Assembly (NCBI RefSeq): GCF_031458255.1
Contig: NZ_JAVDYC010000001.1
Location: forward strand, 5,713,001-5,777,000
Direction of reading: 5' to 3'
DNA length: 64,000 nt
Source of the DNA: Catenuloplanes niger
GTDB lineage: Bacteria > Actinomycetota > Actinomycetes > Mycobacteriales > Micromonosporaceae
The notes under the pieces are model-generated. The model had not been told where the DNA came from and made no database searches. It saw only the letters and a list, made by a program, of their open reading frames with translations. This document shows positions 34,273 to 43,100 of this stretch, one piece after another; position 1 is the stretch's first letter; each line of letters begins with the position of its first letter. The translations under genes were made by a program, and so were the position numbers.

Positions 34273-35277
34273 GTGACGCATCCGGCCACCGGTCGGACCG
34301 CGCCTGCACAACGGCGACTGCCCGGTGCCTCGGCTCCTTTCACGGAGCCGGGCACCGCGCGGATCGCCGTCGACCTCCTCGGCGGGGATTCCGCACCCGC
34401 CGTCGTGGTTGACGGCGCTCTGCGAGCGTGCCGGGTCGATCCCGACCTGCATCTTCTGCTCGTCGGCCCCTCCGAGGTGGCCGACGAGATCATTCATGCC
34501 CTCCCGCCGTACGACCGGGCCCGGGTTGCCGTCCGCGGCGCCCGGCGCGCGGTCGCGATGGCGGACGCCCCGGCGAGCGGGGGCCGCGCCGACACCACGG
34601 TGCGGTCGGCCGCCGCCGCGGTCGCGGAGGGCCACGCGGACGCGATGACGTCCGCCGGTCCGAGCGGCGCCGTCGTCACGGCCGCCGTGCTCGGCTTCGG
34701 GCGCATGCCCGGCATCCGCCGTCCCGCGCTGGCCGCCACGTTGCCGGCCGCGCACGGGCCGGTGCTGCTGCTCGACGTGGGCGCCTCGATCGAGGCGAGC
34801 CCGACCACCCTGGTCCAGCACGGGCTGCTCGGCGTCGCGTACGCCACGGCCGTCCTCGGCGTGCCCGCGCCGCGCCTGGGCCTGCTCTCCATCGGCACCG
34901 AACCCGGCAAGGGCGACCATCCCCGGCGGGCCGCCGACCTCGCGCTGGCCGAGCGCGCGCTGCCCGGCGCCGCGCGGTACGCCGGCCTGGTCGAGGGTTA
35001 CGAGATCGCCACCGGCGAGCTCGCCGACGTCGTGGTGACCGACGGCTTCACCGGCAACGTGCTGCTCAAGGGCGTCGAGGGCGTTTACGGCTCGACCGCC
35101 TCCGACGAGACCCCGCCCCGCGCCGCCGCCCTCCTCGGCGTCGGCGGGACCGTGGTCGTCTGTCACGGCGCCGCCTCCGGCGCCGACCTGGCCTCGGGCA
35201 TCGCCCTGGCCGCCGACCTCCATCGACGCGCCGCCACGGCGGCCATGTGCGCACTTATCGGAGATGCTCATGAGTGA
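34273..35277 (+). CDS. plsX: PlsX-type phosphate acyltransferase, divergent and compact
   Basis: 334 aa from a GTG at 34273. PlsX converts acyl-ACP to acyl-phosphate. The core strand IAVDLLGGDSAPAVVVDGALRA begins near residue 30, after a non-conserved extension. The family block SAGNTGA reads SAGPSGA here, while SIGTEPGKGDHPRRAADLAL and VVVTDGFTGNVLLKGVEGVYG are recognisable. The helical segment of about 35-40 residues that normally separates this from the EYGGAPLLG block is missing: PRAAALLGVGGTVVVCHG follows almost at once. Position rpmF-plsX-rnc supports the call; activity is uncertain. The last codons and the stop lie in the first copy of the 74-bp repeat. Confidence 0.82.
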   Translation: MTHPATGRTAPAQRRLPGASAPFTEPGTARIAVDLLGGDSAPAVVVDGALRACRVDPDLHLLLVGPSEVADEIIHALPPYDRARVAVRGARRAVAMADAPASGGRADTTVRSAAAAVAEGHADAMTSAGPSGAVVTAAVLGFGRMPGIRRPALAATLPAAHGPVLLLDVGASIEASPTTLVQHGLLGVAYATAVLGVPAPRLGLLSIGTEPGKGDHPRRAADLALAERALPGAARYAGLVEGYEIATGELADVVVTDGFTGNVLLKGVEGVYGSTASDETPPRAAALLGVGGTVVVCHGAASGADLASGIALAADLHRRAATAAMCALIGDAHE

Positions 35278-35347
35278 GCTTGCGAACGAATCATCGGCTC
35301 AGCGCCGACCACCGCGTCCCGGTAGCGAACCGGGGTGCCCGGCATGA
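35270..35347 (+). CDS. Possible 25-residue micro-ORF in repeat copy 1
   Basis: ATG at 35270 with CGGAG 6 nt upstream, stop TGA at 35345. Peptide begins [16 protein letters not shown]. The start lies inside the last plsX codons and the stop overlaps the ATG of the next micro-ORF (ATGA). Whether it is translated or only a by-product of the repeat is not decidable from sequence. Confidence 0.3.
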   Translation: MSELANESSAQRRPPRPGSEPGCPA

Positions 35348-35493
35348 GTGAGCTTGCGAACGAATCATCGGCTCAGCGCCGACCACGGCGTGACCGTAGC
35401 GGACTTGGGGTGCCCGGCTTGAGTGAGCTTGCGAACGAATCATCGGCTTCGTGCCGACCGCGGCGTGACCGAAGTGGACCGGGGGACGTGGCA
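35271..35493. repeat. Three tandem copies of a 74/75-bp unit between plsX and rnc
   Basis: Copies start at 35271, 35345 and 35420, each opening with TGAGTGAGCTTGCGAACGAA and ending in a G-rich stretch followed by ATG or TTG. The units are 74, 75 and 74 bp with scattered differences in their second half. The rnc ATG at 35493 sits exactly where a fourth copy would start, so the array looks like duplication of the ribosome-binding region of rnc. Confidence 0.9.
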
Positions 35494-35496
35494 TGA
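35344..35496 (+). CDS. Possible 50-residue micro-ORF in repeat copies 2 and 3
   Basis: ATG at 35344 preceded by GGGGTG, stop TGA at 35494-35496 overlapping the rnc ATG. Because copy 2 is 75 bp, the frame continues through copy 3, giving a peptide with [20 protein letters not shown] and again [20 protein letters not shown]. Coupled by ATGA on both sides. Translation is unproven. Confidence 0.3.
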   Translation: MSELANESSAQRRPRRDRSGLGVPGLSELANESSASCRPRRDRSGPGDVA

Positions 35497-36245
35497 CCGA
35501 CCGGGAGAAACGGCGCCGGCCGTCGGTCGGGCACCTGGAGTCCGCCTTCGGTGTGTCGATCGACCCTGAGCTGCTGGAACGCGCTCTGACCCACCGGTCG
35601 TACGCGTACGAGAACGGCGGCCTGCCCACCAACGAGCGGCTGGAGTTCCTCGGCGACTCCGTGCTCGGCGTCGTGATCACCACCGCGCTCTTCACCGACC
35701 ACCCGGACCTGCCCGAGGGCAAGCTGGCGAAGCTGCGCGCCAGCGTGGTCAACATGACCGCGCTCGCGGACGTGGCCCGCACGCTCGGCCCGGACGGGCT
35801 CGGCGCGTACCTCTTCCTGGGCAAGGGCGAGGAGACCACCGGCGGGCGGGACAAGGCCAGCATCCTGGCGGACACGCTGGAGGCGCTGCTCGGCGCGATC
35901 TACCTCCAGCACGGGCTGGACGTCGCGGCCAAGGTGATCCACAAGCTGTTCGACCCGCTGATGGCCGCGTCCTCGAAGCAGGGCCCGAGCCTGGACTGGA
36001 AGACCAGCCTGCAGGAGCTGACCGCGTCGCTCGGCCTGGGCGTGCCGGAGTACCGGATCGACGAGGCCGGCCCGGACCACGCGAAGACGTTCACCGCCTG
36101 GGTCGTGGTGGCCGGTGAGCGGTACGGCGGCGCCGAGGGCAAGAGCAAGAAGCAGGCCGAGCAGCGAGCCGCGGAGGCGGCCTGGCGCAACCTGTCCGAT
36201 CAGGGCCCACACTCGCTGAGCGCGGACGCCGACGGGTCACCGTGA
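35493..36245 (+). CDS. rnc: Ribonuclease III
   Basis: 250 aa from an ATG at 35493 with GGGGGA 6 nt upstream. It cleaves double-stranded RNA in rRNA and mRNA processing. The catalytic signature [16 protein letters not shown] is near residue 48 and the second acidic cluster [17 protein letters not shown] near 123. A C-terminal dsRNA-binding domain starts at [20 protein letters not shown] and ends with [16 protein letters not shown]. Length is standard. The start codon marks the end of the tandem repeat, so its translation may depend on upstream micro-ORFs. It overlaps the next gene by 4 nt. Confidence 0.97.
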   Translation: MTDREKRRRPSVGHLESAFGVSIDPELLERALTHRSYAYENGGLPTNERLEFLGDSVLGVVITTALFTDHPDLPEGKLAKLRASVVNMTALADVARTLGPDGLGAYLFLGKGEETTGGRDKASILADTLEALLGAIYLQHGLDVAAKVIHKLFDPLMAASSKQGPSLDWKTSLQELTASLGLGVPEYRIDEAGPDHAKTFTAWVVVAGERYGGAEGKSKKQAEQRAAEAAWRNLSDQGPHSLSADADGSP

Positions 36246-37393
36246 CCCGTACCGCGCAGCCCGTGTCCATGGCGGAGAAGAGCCTCTCCCCGCTCTGGCA
36301 CGTCGTCGTCGTGCTCGGCCTCTTCGTGGCGATCCGCGGGCTGCAGTCCGCGGCCATCGCCTGGCTCGCGCTGCCCGGCGCCACGGTCGCGGACAGCCTG
36401 CTCTCCTGGGACGCGGGCTGGTTCGTCCGGGTCGCCGGCGAGGGCTACCCGACCGGCTACACCTATGACGAGGACGGCACGCTCGTCGGCAACGGCATCG
36501 CGTTCTTCCCGCTCTACCCGGCGCTGATCCGGCTGGTCTCGTTCACCGGGCTGAGCCTGCCGGACGCGGCGCTCGCGGTCACCTGGGCCTGCGGCGCCGC
36601 GGCCTCGGTCGCGCTGTTCCAGCTCGGTTCGCGCCTCTACGACCGCCGCACCGGGTATGTGCTCACCGTCCTGGTGATCGCGCAGCCGATGTCCGTGGTG
36701 CTGAACATGGGCTACTCCGAGGGCCTGTTCCTGGCGCTCGCGGCCGGCGCGCTGCTGGCCGCGCACCGCCGGTCGTGGGTGTGGATGGGCGTGCTGGGCC
36801 TGGCCGGCGCGCTGGCCAGGCCGACCGGCTTCGCGCTGACGGTGGCGCTCGGCGTCGCGGCGCTGCTGGCCTGGCGCACCGAGGACCGCCGGGGCCGGAT
36901 CACCGCGCTCGGCGCGGCCGCGGTCGCGATGGCCGGCACCCCGGCGTACCTGCTGTGGGCCGGTCACCGGATCGGCGACTGGGACGCCTGGTTCCGGGTG
37001 CAGACCGCCGGTTGGGGCTCCACGTTCGACTTCGGCCGCAGCACGCTCTCGTTCCTGGACAGCACGCTGCGCACCGGCAACGGCTGGGTGCAGGTCAGCG
37101 TGGCCTGGATCCTGATCGGCGCGGTCCTGCTCGCGGTCACGGCCGTGCTGCACCGGCCGTGGTGGCCGCTGGTCGCCTACGGCCTGGTCACGCTCGTGCT
37201 GGTCGTCGGGCAGGGCGGGTACTACCATTCCAAGCCGCGCCTGCTCGTACCGGTGCTGCTGATCATGTTGCCGCTCGCGACCGCGCTGGGCCGGGCCCGC
37301 TGGCGCACGATCGTCCCCGCGCTCGCCGGCTACGCCGCGTTCGGCCTCTGGTACGGCGCCTATCTCGTCACCGTCTGGCCCTACACGATCTGA
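36242..37393 (+). CDS. Polytopic membrane glycosyltransferase (PIG-V-like mannosyltransferase)
   Basis: 383 aa from a GTG at 36242 overlapping the rnc stop. About nine to ten TM helices. The first loop contains [21 protein letters not shown], the WDxxWF acidic motif of PIG-V/GPI mannosyltransferase II-like proteins, and [16 protein letters not shown] follows. Later helices include [20 protein letters not shown] and [10 protein letters not shown]-type segments. Bacterial homologues are polyprenyl-phosphate-mannose-dependent transferases of envelope glycans, but the acceptor here is unknown. It stands between rnc and mutM, an accessory position in this otherwise conserved operon. Confidence 0.8.
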   Translation: MTRTAQPVSMAEKSLSPLWHVVVVLGLFVAIRGLQSAAIAWLALPGATVADSLLSWDAGWFVRVAGEGYPTGYTYDEDGTLVGNGIAFFPLYPALIRLVSFTGLSLPDAALAVTWACGAAASVALFQLGSRLYDRRTGYVLTVLVIAQPMSVVLNMGYSEGLFLALAAGALLAAHRRSWVWMGVLGLAGALARPTGFALTVALGVAALLAWRTEDRRGRITALGAAAVAMAGTPAYLLWAGHRIGDWDAWFRVQTAGWGSTFDFGRSTLSFLDSTLRTGNGWVQVSVAWILIGAVLLAVTAVLHRPWWPLVAYGLVTLVLVVGQGGYYHSKPRLLVPVLLIMLPLATALGRARWRTIVPALAGYAAFGLWYGAYLVTVWPYTI

Positions 37394-37401
37394 GGAACCA
37401 C

Positions 37402-38244
37402 GTGCCCGAACTTCCCGAGGTCGAGACCGTCCGCACGGGTCTGACCCCCTGGGTCGTCGGCCGCCGCCTGCACACGGTCGAGGTCCGCCATCCGCGCGCG
37501 ATCCGCCGGCACGTGCCCGGCGCCACCCACTTCGCCGACGTGCTGGCCGGCCGCACGATCACCGACGTCCGCCGGCGCGGCAAGTACCTGTGGCTGCCGC
37601 TCGACTCCGGCGACGCGATCATCGGCCACCTCGGCATGTCCGGCCAGCTGCTGATCCAGCCCGGCGAGGCGCCGGACGAGACGCACCTGCGGGTCCGCTT
37701 CGGCTTCGACGACGACGGCCCCGAGCTGCGCTTCATCGACCAGCGCACGTTCGGTGGCCTGTCCGTCTCCAGTGGTGGCGCCGAACTGCCGTCGGAGATC
37801 GCGCACATCGCCCGCGACCCGCTGGACCCGCTCTTCGACGACCGCGAGTTCGCCGCGCGTCTGCGCCGCCGGCGCACCGAGATCAAGCGCGCGCTGCTCG
37901 ACCAGTCGCTGATCTCCGGCGTCGGCAACATCTACGCCGACGAGGCGCTCTGGCGTGCGAAGCTGCACGGCGCCCGCCCCACCGACGCGCTCACCGGGCC
38001 GGCCGTCGCCCGCCTGCTCGGCCACGTCCGCGACGTCCTGTCCGCCGCGATCAAGGAGGGCGGCACCAGCTTCGACGCGCTCTACGTCAACGTCAACGGC
38101 GAGTCCGGCTACTTCGACCGCGCGCTCAACGTCTACGGCCAGGAGGGCCTGCCCTGCGCCCGCTGCGGCACCGCCGTCCGCCGCGAGTCCTTCATGAACC
38201 GGTCCAGCTTCAGCTGCCCGCGCTGCCAGCCCAGACCCCGATAA
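37402..38244 (+). CDS. mutM: Formamidopyrimidine-DNA glycosylase
   Basis: 280 aa from a GTG at 37402 preceded by TGAGGA. It excises 8-oxoguanine and formamidopyrimidines. The catalytic N-terminus [10 protein letters not shown] (Pro as nucleophile after Met removal, Glu next) is exact. The essential Lys lies in [11 protein letters not shown], the helix-two-turn-helix [21 protein letters not shown] is intact, and the zinc finger at the C-terminus has four Cys (CARC and CPRC). The frame is open upstream within the membrane-protein gene. It completes the oxidised-guanine repair theme with MutT1 at the window start. Confidence 0.96.
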   Translation: MPELPEVETVRTGLTPWVVGRRLHTVEVRHPRAIRRHVPGATHFADVLAGRTITDVRRRGKYLWLPLDSGDAIIGHLGMSGQLLIQPGEAPDETHLRVRFGFDDDGPELRFIDQRTFGGLSVSSGGAELPSEIAHIARDPLDPLFDDREFAARLRRRRTEIKRALLDQSLISGVGNIYADEALWRAKLHGARPTDALTGPAVARLLGHVRDVLSAAIKEGGTSFDALYVNVNGESGYFDRALNVYGQEGLPCARCGTAVRRESFMNRSSFSCPRCQPRPR

Positions 38245-38343
38245 AAGCCGATGTTCCCGCTTCCGGCGCGGGCACGTTCCGAGTGCTCCCGCGGGCACCG
38301 GTCGGCCGCGGGCGGCCTCCCTGCAAGATCCGCTGTGGCGTAC

Positions 38344-38395
38344 CGATCGGGGTGTCCCGCACGTCGTCCTGACGACGTGCGGGACACCCCGATCG
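38344..38395. terminator. 25-bp perfect hairpin between mutM and the CAP-protein gene
   Basis: Arms 38344-38368 and 38371-38395 are perfectly complementary over 25 bp with a 2-nt loop (CT); the left arm begins CGATCGGGGTGTCCCGCACG. No T run follows on either strand. It lies between two convergent genes and probably ends transcription in both directions, though arm length exceeds that of ordinary terminators. Confidence 0.75.
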
Positions 38396-38410
38396 TGGGA
38401 CGCGCCGCCG

Positions 38411-39331
38411 TCAGCTGCCGGCGCCGAACATCTGGGTCCAGATCGGCGTGTTGCCGTCGTAGGCGAGGCCGACCCCGGTCTCCTTGGCATCGCAGTTGAG
38501 GATGTTCTTGCGGTGGCCGTCGCTGTTCATCCACGACTCCATGACCTGCTCGGCGGTCTGCTGGCCCTTCGCGATGTTCTCGCCGATCGCGTTCTGGTAG
38601 CCGGCGGCCTTGGACCGGTCCCACGGCGACCGCCCGTCCGCGCTGGTGTGGTTGAAGTAGTTCTGGTCCGCCATGTCCTGGCTGTGACCGCGCGCCGCGG
38701 TGCGCAGCTTCTCGTTGTTCGTGACCGCGCCGCAGCCGGCCTCCGCGCGCCGCGCGTTCACGATCTTGGTGACCGCGTTCTCCAGCGACGTGATCCCGTC
38801 GGTGGCACCGCCACCACCCGAGTTCCCGCTGTCGCCGCCGCTGTCGCCACCGCTGTCGCCGCCACTCCCGGCGTCGCCGCTCCCACCGTCGTCGTCGCCG
38901 TCCTGCTCCGGCTCGGTCTCCTCGGGCGGCGCGGGCGCGGCCGGTGCGCTGGCCTTCGGCGCGGCGGACGGCGACGGGCTCGGCGACGGCGAGGCCGGGT
39001 TCGCACCGAACATCGCCTCGCCGCTGATCTCTCCCGCGGGACGGTCGGCCCCGCGCGCCGCGGCCGGGTCGGCGGCGACGTCGTCACGGTTCGCGCTCGC
39101 GGCGTCGACCGTGCCGTCCGCGGACCCGCCGGACACGTTCGGCGGCAGCATGTAGGCTGCCAGCCCGAAGATCGCCAGGACGGCCGCGACCAGAGCCACC
39201 AGCCCCGCGGTGCCGCCGGGCAGCCGGCGCGCCTTCCGGACCTTCTTCGCCTTGTGCCGCCCACCGGAGGTGATCTCCTCGGCCCGGGGCAGCTCTCGCT
39301 GGCTCGTCGCTCGCTCGGCTCGCCGTGACAC
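38411..39331 (-). CDS. CAP (SCP/YkwD) domain surface protein
   Basis: 306 aa from a GTG at 39331. A basic cytoplasmic N-terminus (GGRHKAKKVRKARRL) is followed by one TM helix (GLVALVAAVLAIFGLAAYML, about residues 43-62), then a long low-complexity stalk with Pro/Ser (NPASPSPSPSPSAAP), acidic and Gly/Ser repeats (GGDSGGDSGGDSG). The CAP domain covers about residues 185-306: VNARRAEAGCGAVTNNEKLRTAARGHSQDMA, NYFNHTSADGRSPWDR, GENIAKGQQTAEQVMESWMNSDGHRKNIL, with the conserved His and Glu. Cell-surface protein of unknown activity. The three 11-bp iterons at 39436-39468 lie about 105 nt upstream and may control it. Confidence 0.92.
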   Translation of the reverse strand: MSRRAERATSQRELPRAEEITSGGRHKAKKVRKARRLPGGTAGLVALVAAVLAIFGLAAYMLPPNVSGGSADGTVDAASANRDDVAADPAAARGADRPAGEISGEAMFGANPASPSPSPSPSAAPKASAPAAPAPPEETEPEQDGDDDGGSGDAGSGGDSGGDSGGDSGNSGGGGATDGITSLENAVTKIVNARRAEAGCGAVTNNEKLRTAARGHSQDMADQNYFNHTSADGRSPWDRSKAAGYQNAIGENIAKGQQTAEQVMESWMNSDGHRKNILNCDAKETGVGLAYDGNTPIWTQMFGAGS

Positions 39332-39435
39332 GGGGTGAACGCCTCCACAGACGGAAGAACCGCCTGCTCACGCAGAGCGGTCGATGAATGCAGCTTGCCG
39401 ATCGAACGTAAACGGGTGACCAGCACACTTCCAAC

Positions 39436-39468
39436 AGACCTAAGGAAGACCTAGGGAAGACCTAAGAA
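39436..39468. promoter_or_regulatory. Three direct 11-bp iterons
   Basis: AGACCTAAGGA, AGACCTAGGGA and AGACCTAAGAA follow each other without gaps. An 11-bp period equals one helical turn, so bound proteins would line up on one DNA face, as with OmpR/PhoB-type regulators. Located about 105 nt upstream of the minus-strand CAP gene and about 65 nt upstream of the plus-strand promoter candidate. Regulator unknown. Confidence 0.55.
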
Positions 39469-39533
39469 CCGTCGGACCGTCCGCAAAATGCTAATTACCG
39501 GGCGTGATCGACGTGGCGCGGGACACGCCGCGC

Positions 39534-39562
39534 TTGACTCTTTTGGCGGCTCGGCGGACTAT
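39534..39562 (+). promoter_or_regulatory. Candidate housekeeping promoter
   Basis: TTGACT at 39534-39539, a 17-nt spacer and GACTAT at 39557-39562 fit a SigA-type promoter. It would drive the small gene at 39677 with a leader of about 105 nt. Confidence 0.45.
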
Positions 39563-39676
39563 GGAGGTGTCGCCAGTCGCGCCCGATCACGCCGTGTGTG
39601 CCCATGAGCGTGGAGTCGCGATTTGCTGGGCGCGCGTTGGCCGGCCTTTCCGGCAGCGCATTATGAGGAGACAGAA

Positions 39677-39871
39677 ATGGCGAAGGCCCTCTACGGCCAC
39701 GTCGGCATGGCGCAAGACCGGCGCCTCGTCGACGAGGTCACCCGTCTGCGTGCCACGGTGCAGGCACTGGAGTTCGAGATCACGCGGTTGCGTGCCGACA
39801 ACGATCGGCTCGCCGCTGCCGCCGCCGAGGCGGACGATCTGCTGAGTCTGCGCGAACCGGCGCTGACCTGA
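39677..39871 (+). CDS. Small conserved coiled-coil protein
   Basis: 64 aa from an ATG at 39677, preceded by GAGGAG at 7 nt; the frame is open from 39623. The sequence MAKALYGHVGMAQDRRLVDE leads into a heptad-type helix (VTRLRATVQALEFEITRLRADNDRLAAAA). No enzyme motif. Similar short MAKAL-GHVG coiled-coil proteins are widespread in actinobacteria, from memory of the group; no function is known to me. Monocistronic, followed by a GC hairpin. Confidence 0.8.
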   Translation: MAKALYGHVGMAQDRRLVDEVTRLRATVQALEFEITRLRADNDRLAAAAAEADDLLSLREPALT

Positions 39872-40176
39872 TTCCGGGGCGTCGGCCCGCCGGCGCCCAC
39901 AGCAGTGCACTGCCCCCGATCGGGTACGCCCGAATGAAACAACAGAATCCCTGAGCGCGCCGACACACACTCAACGTGGCGGCGCGCAGCCCTTTGTCCG
40001 GGCCGTTTCAGCGGCTAGCGTGGGACGTTCCCGGGAGCCTGGCCTGCTCGTTGACCACTCGGGGCAGCGGCGGGGACGAGGGCGCCGCGTGATGCTCGTC
40101 TACCGCGGGTTACCCTGCGGAATCGCTTGCCCGCCGGCCTCCCTGCGGCGGGGCGCCGGGGTGAGGATACGGATTC
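39872..40176. other. Intergenic region before smc
   Basis: 305 nt without a gene. It contains an 8-bp GC hairpin at 39955-39987 (possible terminator of the small coiled-coil gene). A -10-like TACCCT at 40111-40116, preceded at 16 nt by GTGATG, could begin the smc transcript with a leader of about 60 nt. Confidence 0.5.
39955..39987 (+). terminator. GC hairpin after the small coiled-coil gene
   Basis: GCGCGCCG (39955-39962) pairs perfectly with CGGCGCGC (39980-39987) across a 17-nt loop. No T run follows, so termination is possible but not certain. Confidence 0.4.
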
Positions 40177-43100
40177 GTGCATCTCAAGAGCCTGACGGTG
40201 AAGGGCTTCAAGTCCTTCGCCAGCGCCACCACCATGCGCCTGGAGCCCGGCATCACCTGTGTGGTGGGCCCGAACGGCTCCGGCAAGTCGAACGTCGTGG
40301 ACGCGATCGCCTGGGTGCTCGGCGAGCAGGGCGCGAAGGCGCTGCGCGGCGGCAAGATGGAAGACGTGATCTTCGCCGGCACGGCCGGCCGCGCGCCGCT
40401 CGGTCGCGCCGAGGTCACGCTCACCATCGACAACACCGACGGCGCGCTGCCGATCGACTACACCGAGGTCTCGATCACCCGCCGGATGTTCCGGTCCGGC
40501 GAGAGCGAATACGAGATCAACGGCAACGGCTGCCGGCTGCTCGACATCCAGGAGCTGCTCTCCGACTCCGGCATCGGCCGCGAGATGCACATCATCGTCG
40601 GCCAGGGCCGGCTGGACAGCATGCTGCACGCGAAGCCGGAGGACCGCCGCTCGTTCATCGAGGAGGCGGCCGGTGTCCTCAAGCACCGCAAGCGGAAAGA
40701 GAAGGCGATCCGCAAGCTGGACGCCATGCAGGTCAACCTGAACCGGCTGACCGACCTGACCGCTGAGCTGCGCCGCCAGCTCAAACCGCTCGGCCGCCAG
40801 GCCGAGGTGGCCCGCCGCGCCGCCGGCATCCAGTCCGACCTGCGCGACGCCCGCCTCCGGCTGCTCGCGGACGACCTCACCACGCTGCGCACCACGCTGG
40901 AGAAGGAGATCGCGGACGAGGCCGCGCTCCGCACCCGCCGCGGTGAGCTGGAGAAGGAGAACGAGATCGCCCAGCGGCGGCTCGCCACGCTGGAGGCCGC
41001 GCACGCGGAGGACGCGCCACTGCTCGCGGCCGCGCAGGACGCCTGGTACAAGCTGTCCGCGTTGCAGGAACGCTTCCGTTCCACCGAGCAGCTGGCCGGC
41101 GAGCGGCTGCGGCACCTGTCCGCGCCCGGCGAGGAGGAGCGGCCCGGCCGCGACCCGGACATGCTGGAGGCGCAGGCCGAGGAGGTCCGGGCGCAGGAGG
41201 AGGAACTCCGCGAGGCGCTGGAGGAGGACAAGGCCCGGCTGGCCGAGGCGATCGAGGCCCGGCAGGACATGGAGCGCCAGCTCGCGGACGCGGAGCGGGC
41301 ACTGCGCACCGCCGCGAAGGCGATCGCGGACCGCCGGGAGGGCCTGGCGAAGCTGACCGGCCAGGTCAACGCGGCCCAGGCCCGGTCGTCCACCGCGCAG
41401 GAGGAGATCTCCCGGCTGGTCACCGCGCACACCGACGCGGCCGAGCGGGCCGAGCGGGCCCAGGCCGCGGTGGACGCGGTCTCCGCCGAGTCGACCGAGG
41501 CCGACCGGGACAACGCGGATCTCGACGCCCGGCACGCCGAGGCGGTCGCCGCGCACGACGCCGCGTCCGCCGTGGTCCGCCAGCTCTCCGAGGCCGAGCG
41601 CAAGGCGGAGAAGGACGCGGCCAGCTGGAAGGCGCGCGAGGAGGCCCTCGCGATGGGCCTCAAGCGCAAGGACGGCGCCGGCGCGCTGCTGGCCAAGGCC
41701 GGGCAGGTCCCGGGCCTGCTGGGCAGCCTGGCCGGCATGCTGAGCGTGCGCCCCGGGCACGAGGCCGCGCTCGCCGCCGCGCTCGGCGTGCTGGCCGACG
41801 CGGTCGCGGTGACCGGCGTGGACGAGGCCGTGGAGGCGATGCGCACGCTCAAGATCTCCGACGCCGGCCGGGCCGCGATGCTGGTCGCGGGCGAGGCCGG
41901 CCCCGGCGACCTGGGCTCGCTCGACGCGCTGCGGCCCGCGCTACCGGACGGCGCGCTCTGGGCCCCCGACCTGATCACCTGCGCCGAGCAGGTCCGTCCC
42001 GCGGTCCACCGGGCGCTGCGCGACGTGGTCTTCGTGCCCGACCTGGAGTCCGCGGCCCGGATCGCGGCGAGCAATTCGGAGCTGCGCGCGGTCACGCCGG
42101 AGGGCGACGTGCTCGGCGCGTTCGCCGCGGCCGGCGGCTCCGGCAAGGCGGTCAGCTACATCGAGGTGCAGGCCGCGGTCGACGAGGCGAAGGCGAACCG
42201 GGAAGCGGCCGAGGAGACCATCGCGGGGCTGAAGTCGGAGCTGGCCGAGGCGCGCGAGGAGGTGGCCGCGCGCAAGGAAGAGGTGCAGGTCGCGGCCGCG
42301 GCCAAGCGCGAGGCGGAGAGCCAGCGCAACGCGGCCGCCCGCCGGCTCGCCGAGCTGGGCGCCGCCGCGCGCTCCGCCAAGGCCGAGACCGACCGGCTCG
42401 CCGCCTCCCGCGCCAAGGCCGAGCAGGCCCGCGAGCAGGACCTGATGCGCCTGGAGGAGCTGGAGGAACGGCTGCGCGTCGCGGAGGAGATGCCGCTGGA
42501 CGAGGAGCCCTCCACGGATGAGCGGGACATACTGGCCGCGAGTGTGCCGCAGGCCCGGCAGAACGAGATGGAGGTGCGGCTCGCCGTCCGTACCGCCGAG
42601 GAACGGGTCTCGTCCATCTCCGGCCGGGCCGACTCGCTGCTCCGGCAGGCGAACGCGGAACGCCAGGCCAGGGAACGCGCCGCGGCGCGCAAGGCGGCCC
42701 GCGCCCGTGGTGCGGCCATCGCCCGCGCGGTGGTGACCGGCGCGGGTGCGGCGCTCACCCGGATCGTCGCGTCGCTGGAGACGGCCGCGCGGAGCCGCGA
42801 CGAGATCGCCGCCACCCGGTCCGCGCGCGAGGCCGAGCTCTCCGAGGTCCGTTCGGTCGCCAAGCAGCTCGCCGGCGAGCTGGAGCGGCTGACCAGCGAG
42901 GTGCACCGGGACGAGGTGGCCCGCGCGGAGCAGCGGCTGCGCCTGGAGCAGCTGGAGGCGAAGGCGGCCGAGGACTTCTCGCTCGACGTCGAGACGCTGA
43001 CCAGCGAGTACGGTCCGCAGAACCCGGTGCCGCCGAGCCAGGCCGACGTCGCCGCCGCGGAGCGGGACGGCAAGCCGGTCCCGGAGCCGGCGCCGTTCCA

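Larger units (their letters stand above)
39332..39676. other. Divergent intergenic region between the CAP-protein gene and a small coiled-coil gene
   Basis: 345 nt, no supported gene. It holds the 11-bp iterons at 39436-39468 and a plus-strand promoter candidate at 39534-39562. A plus-strand frame of 113 codons overlaps the region and the next gene but shows no conserved sequence and is rejected. Confidence 0.5.

Noticed and set aside
39504-39845. 113-codon frame over the promoter of the small coiled-coil gene
   Set aside because: It runs out of frame through the conserved 64-residue protein and covers promoter and leader sequence.
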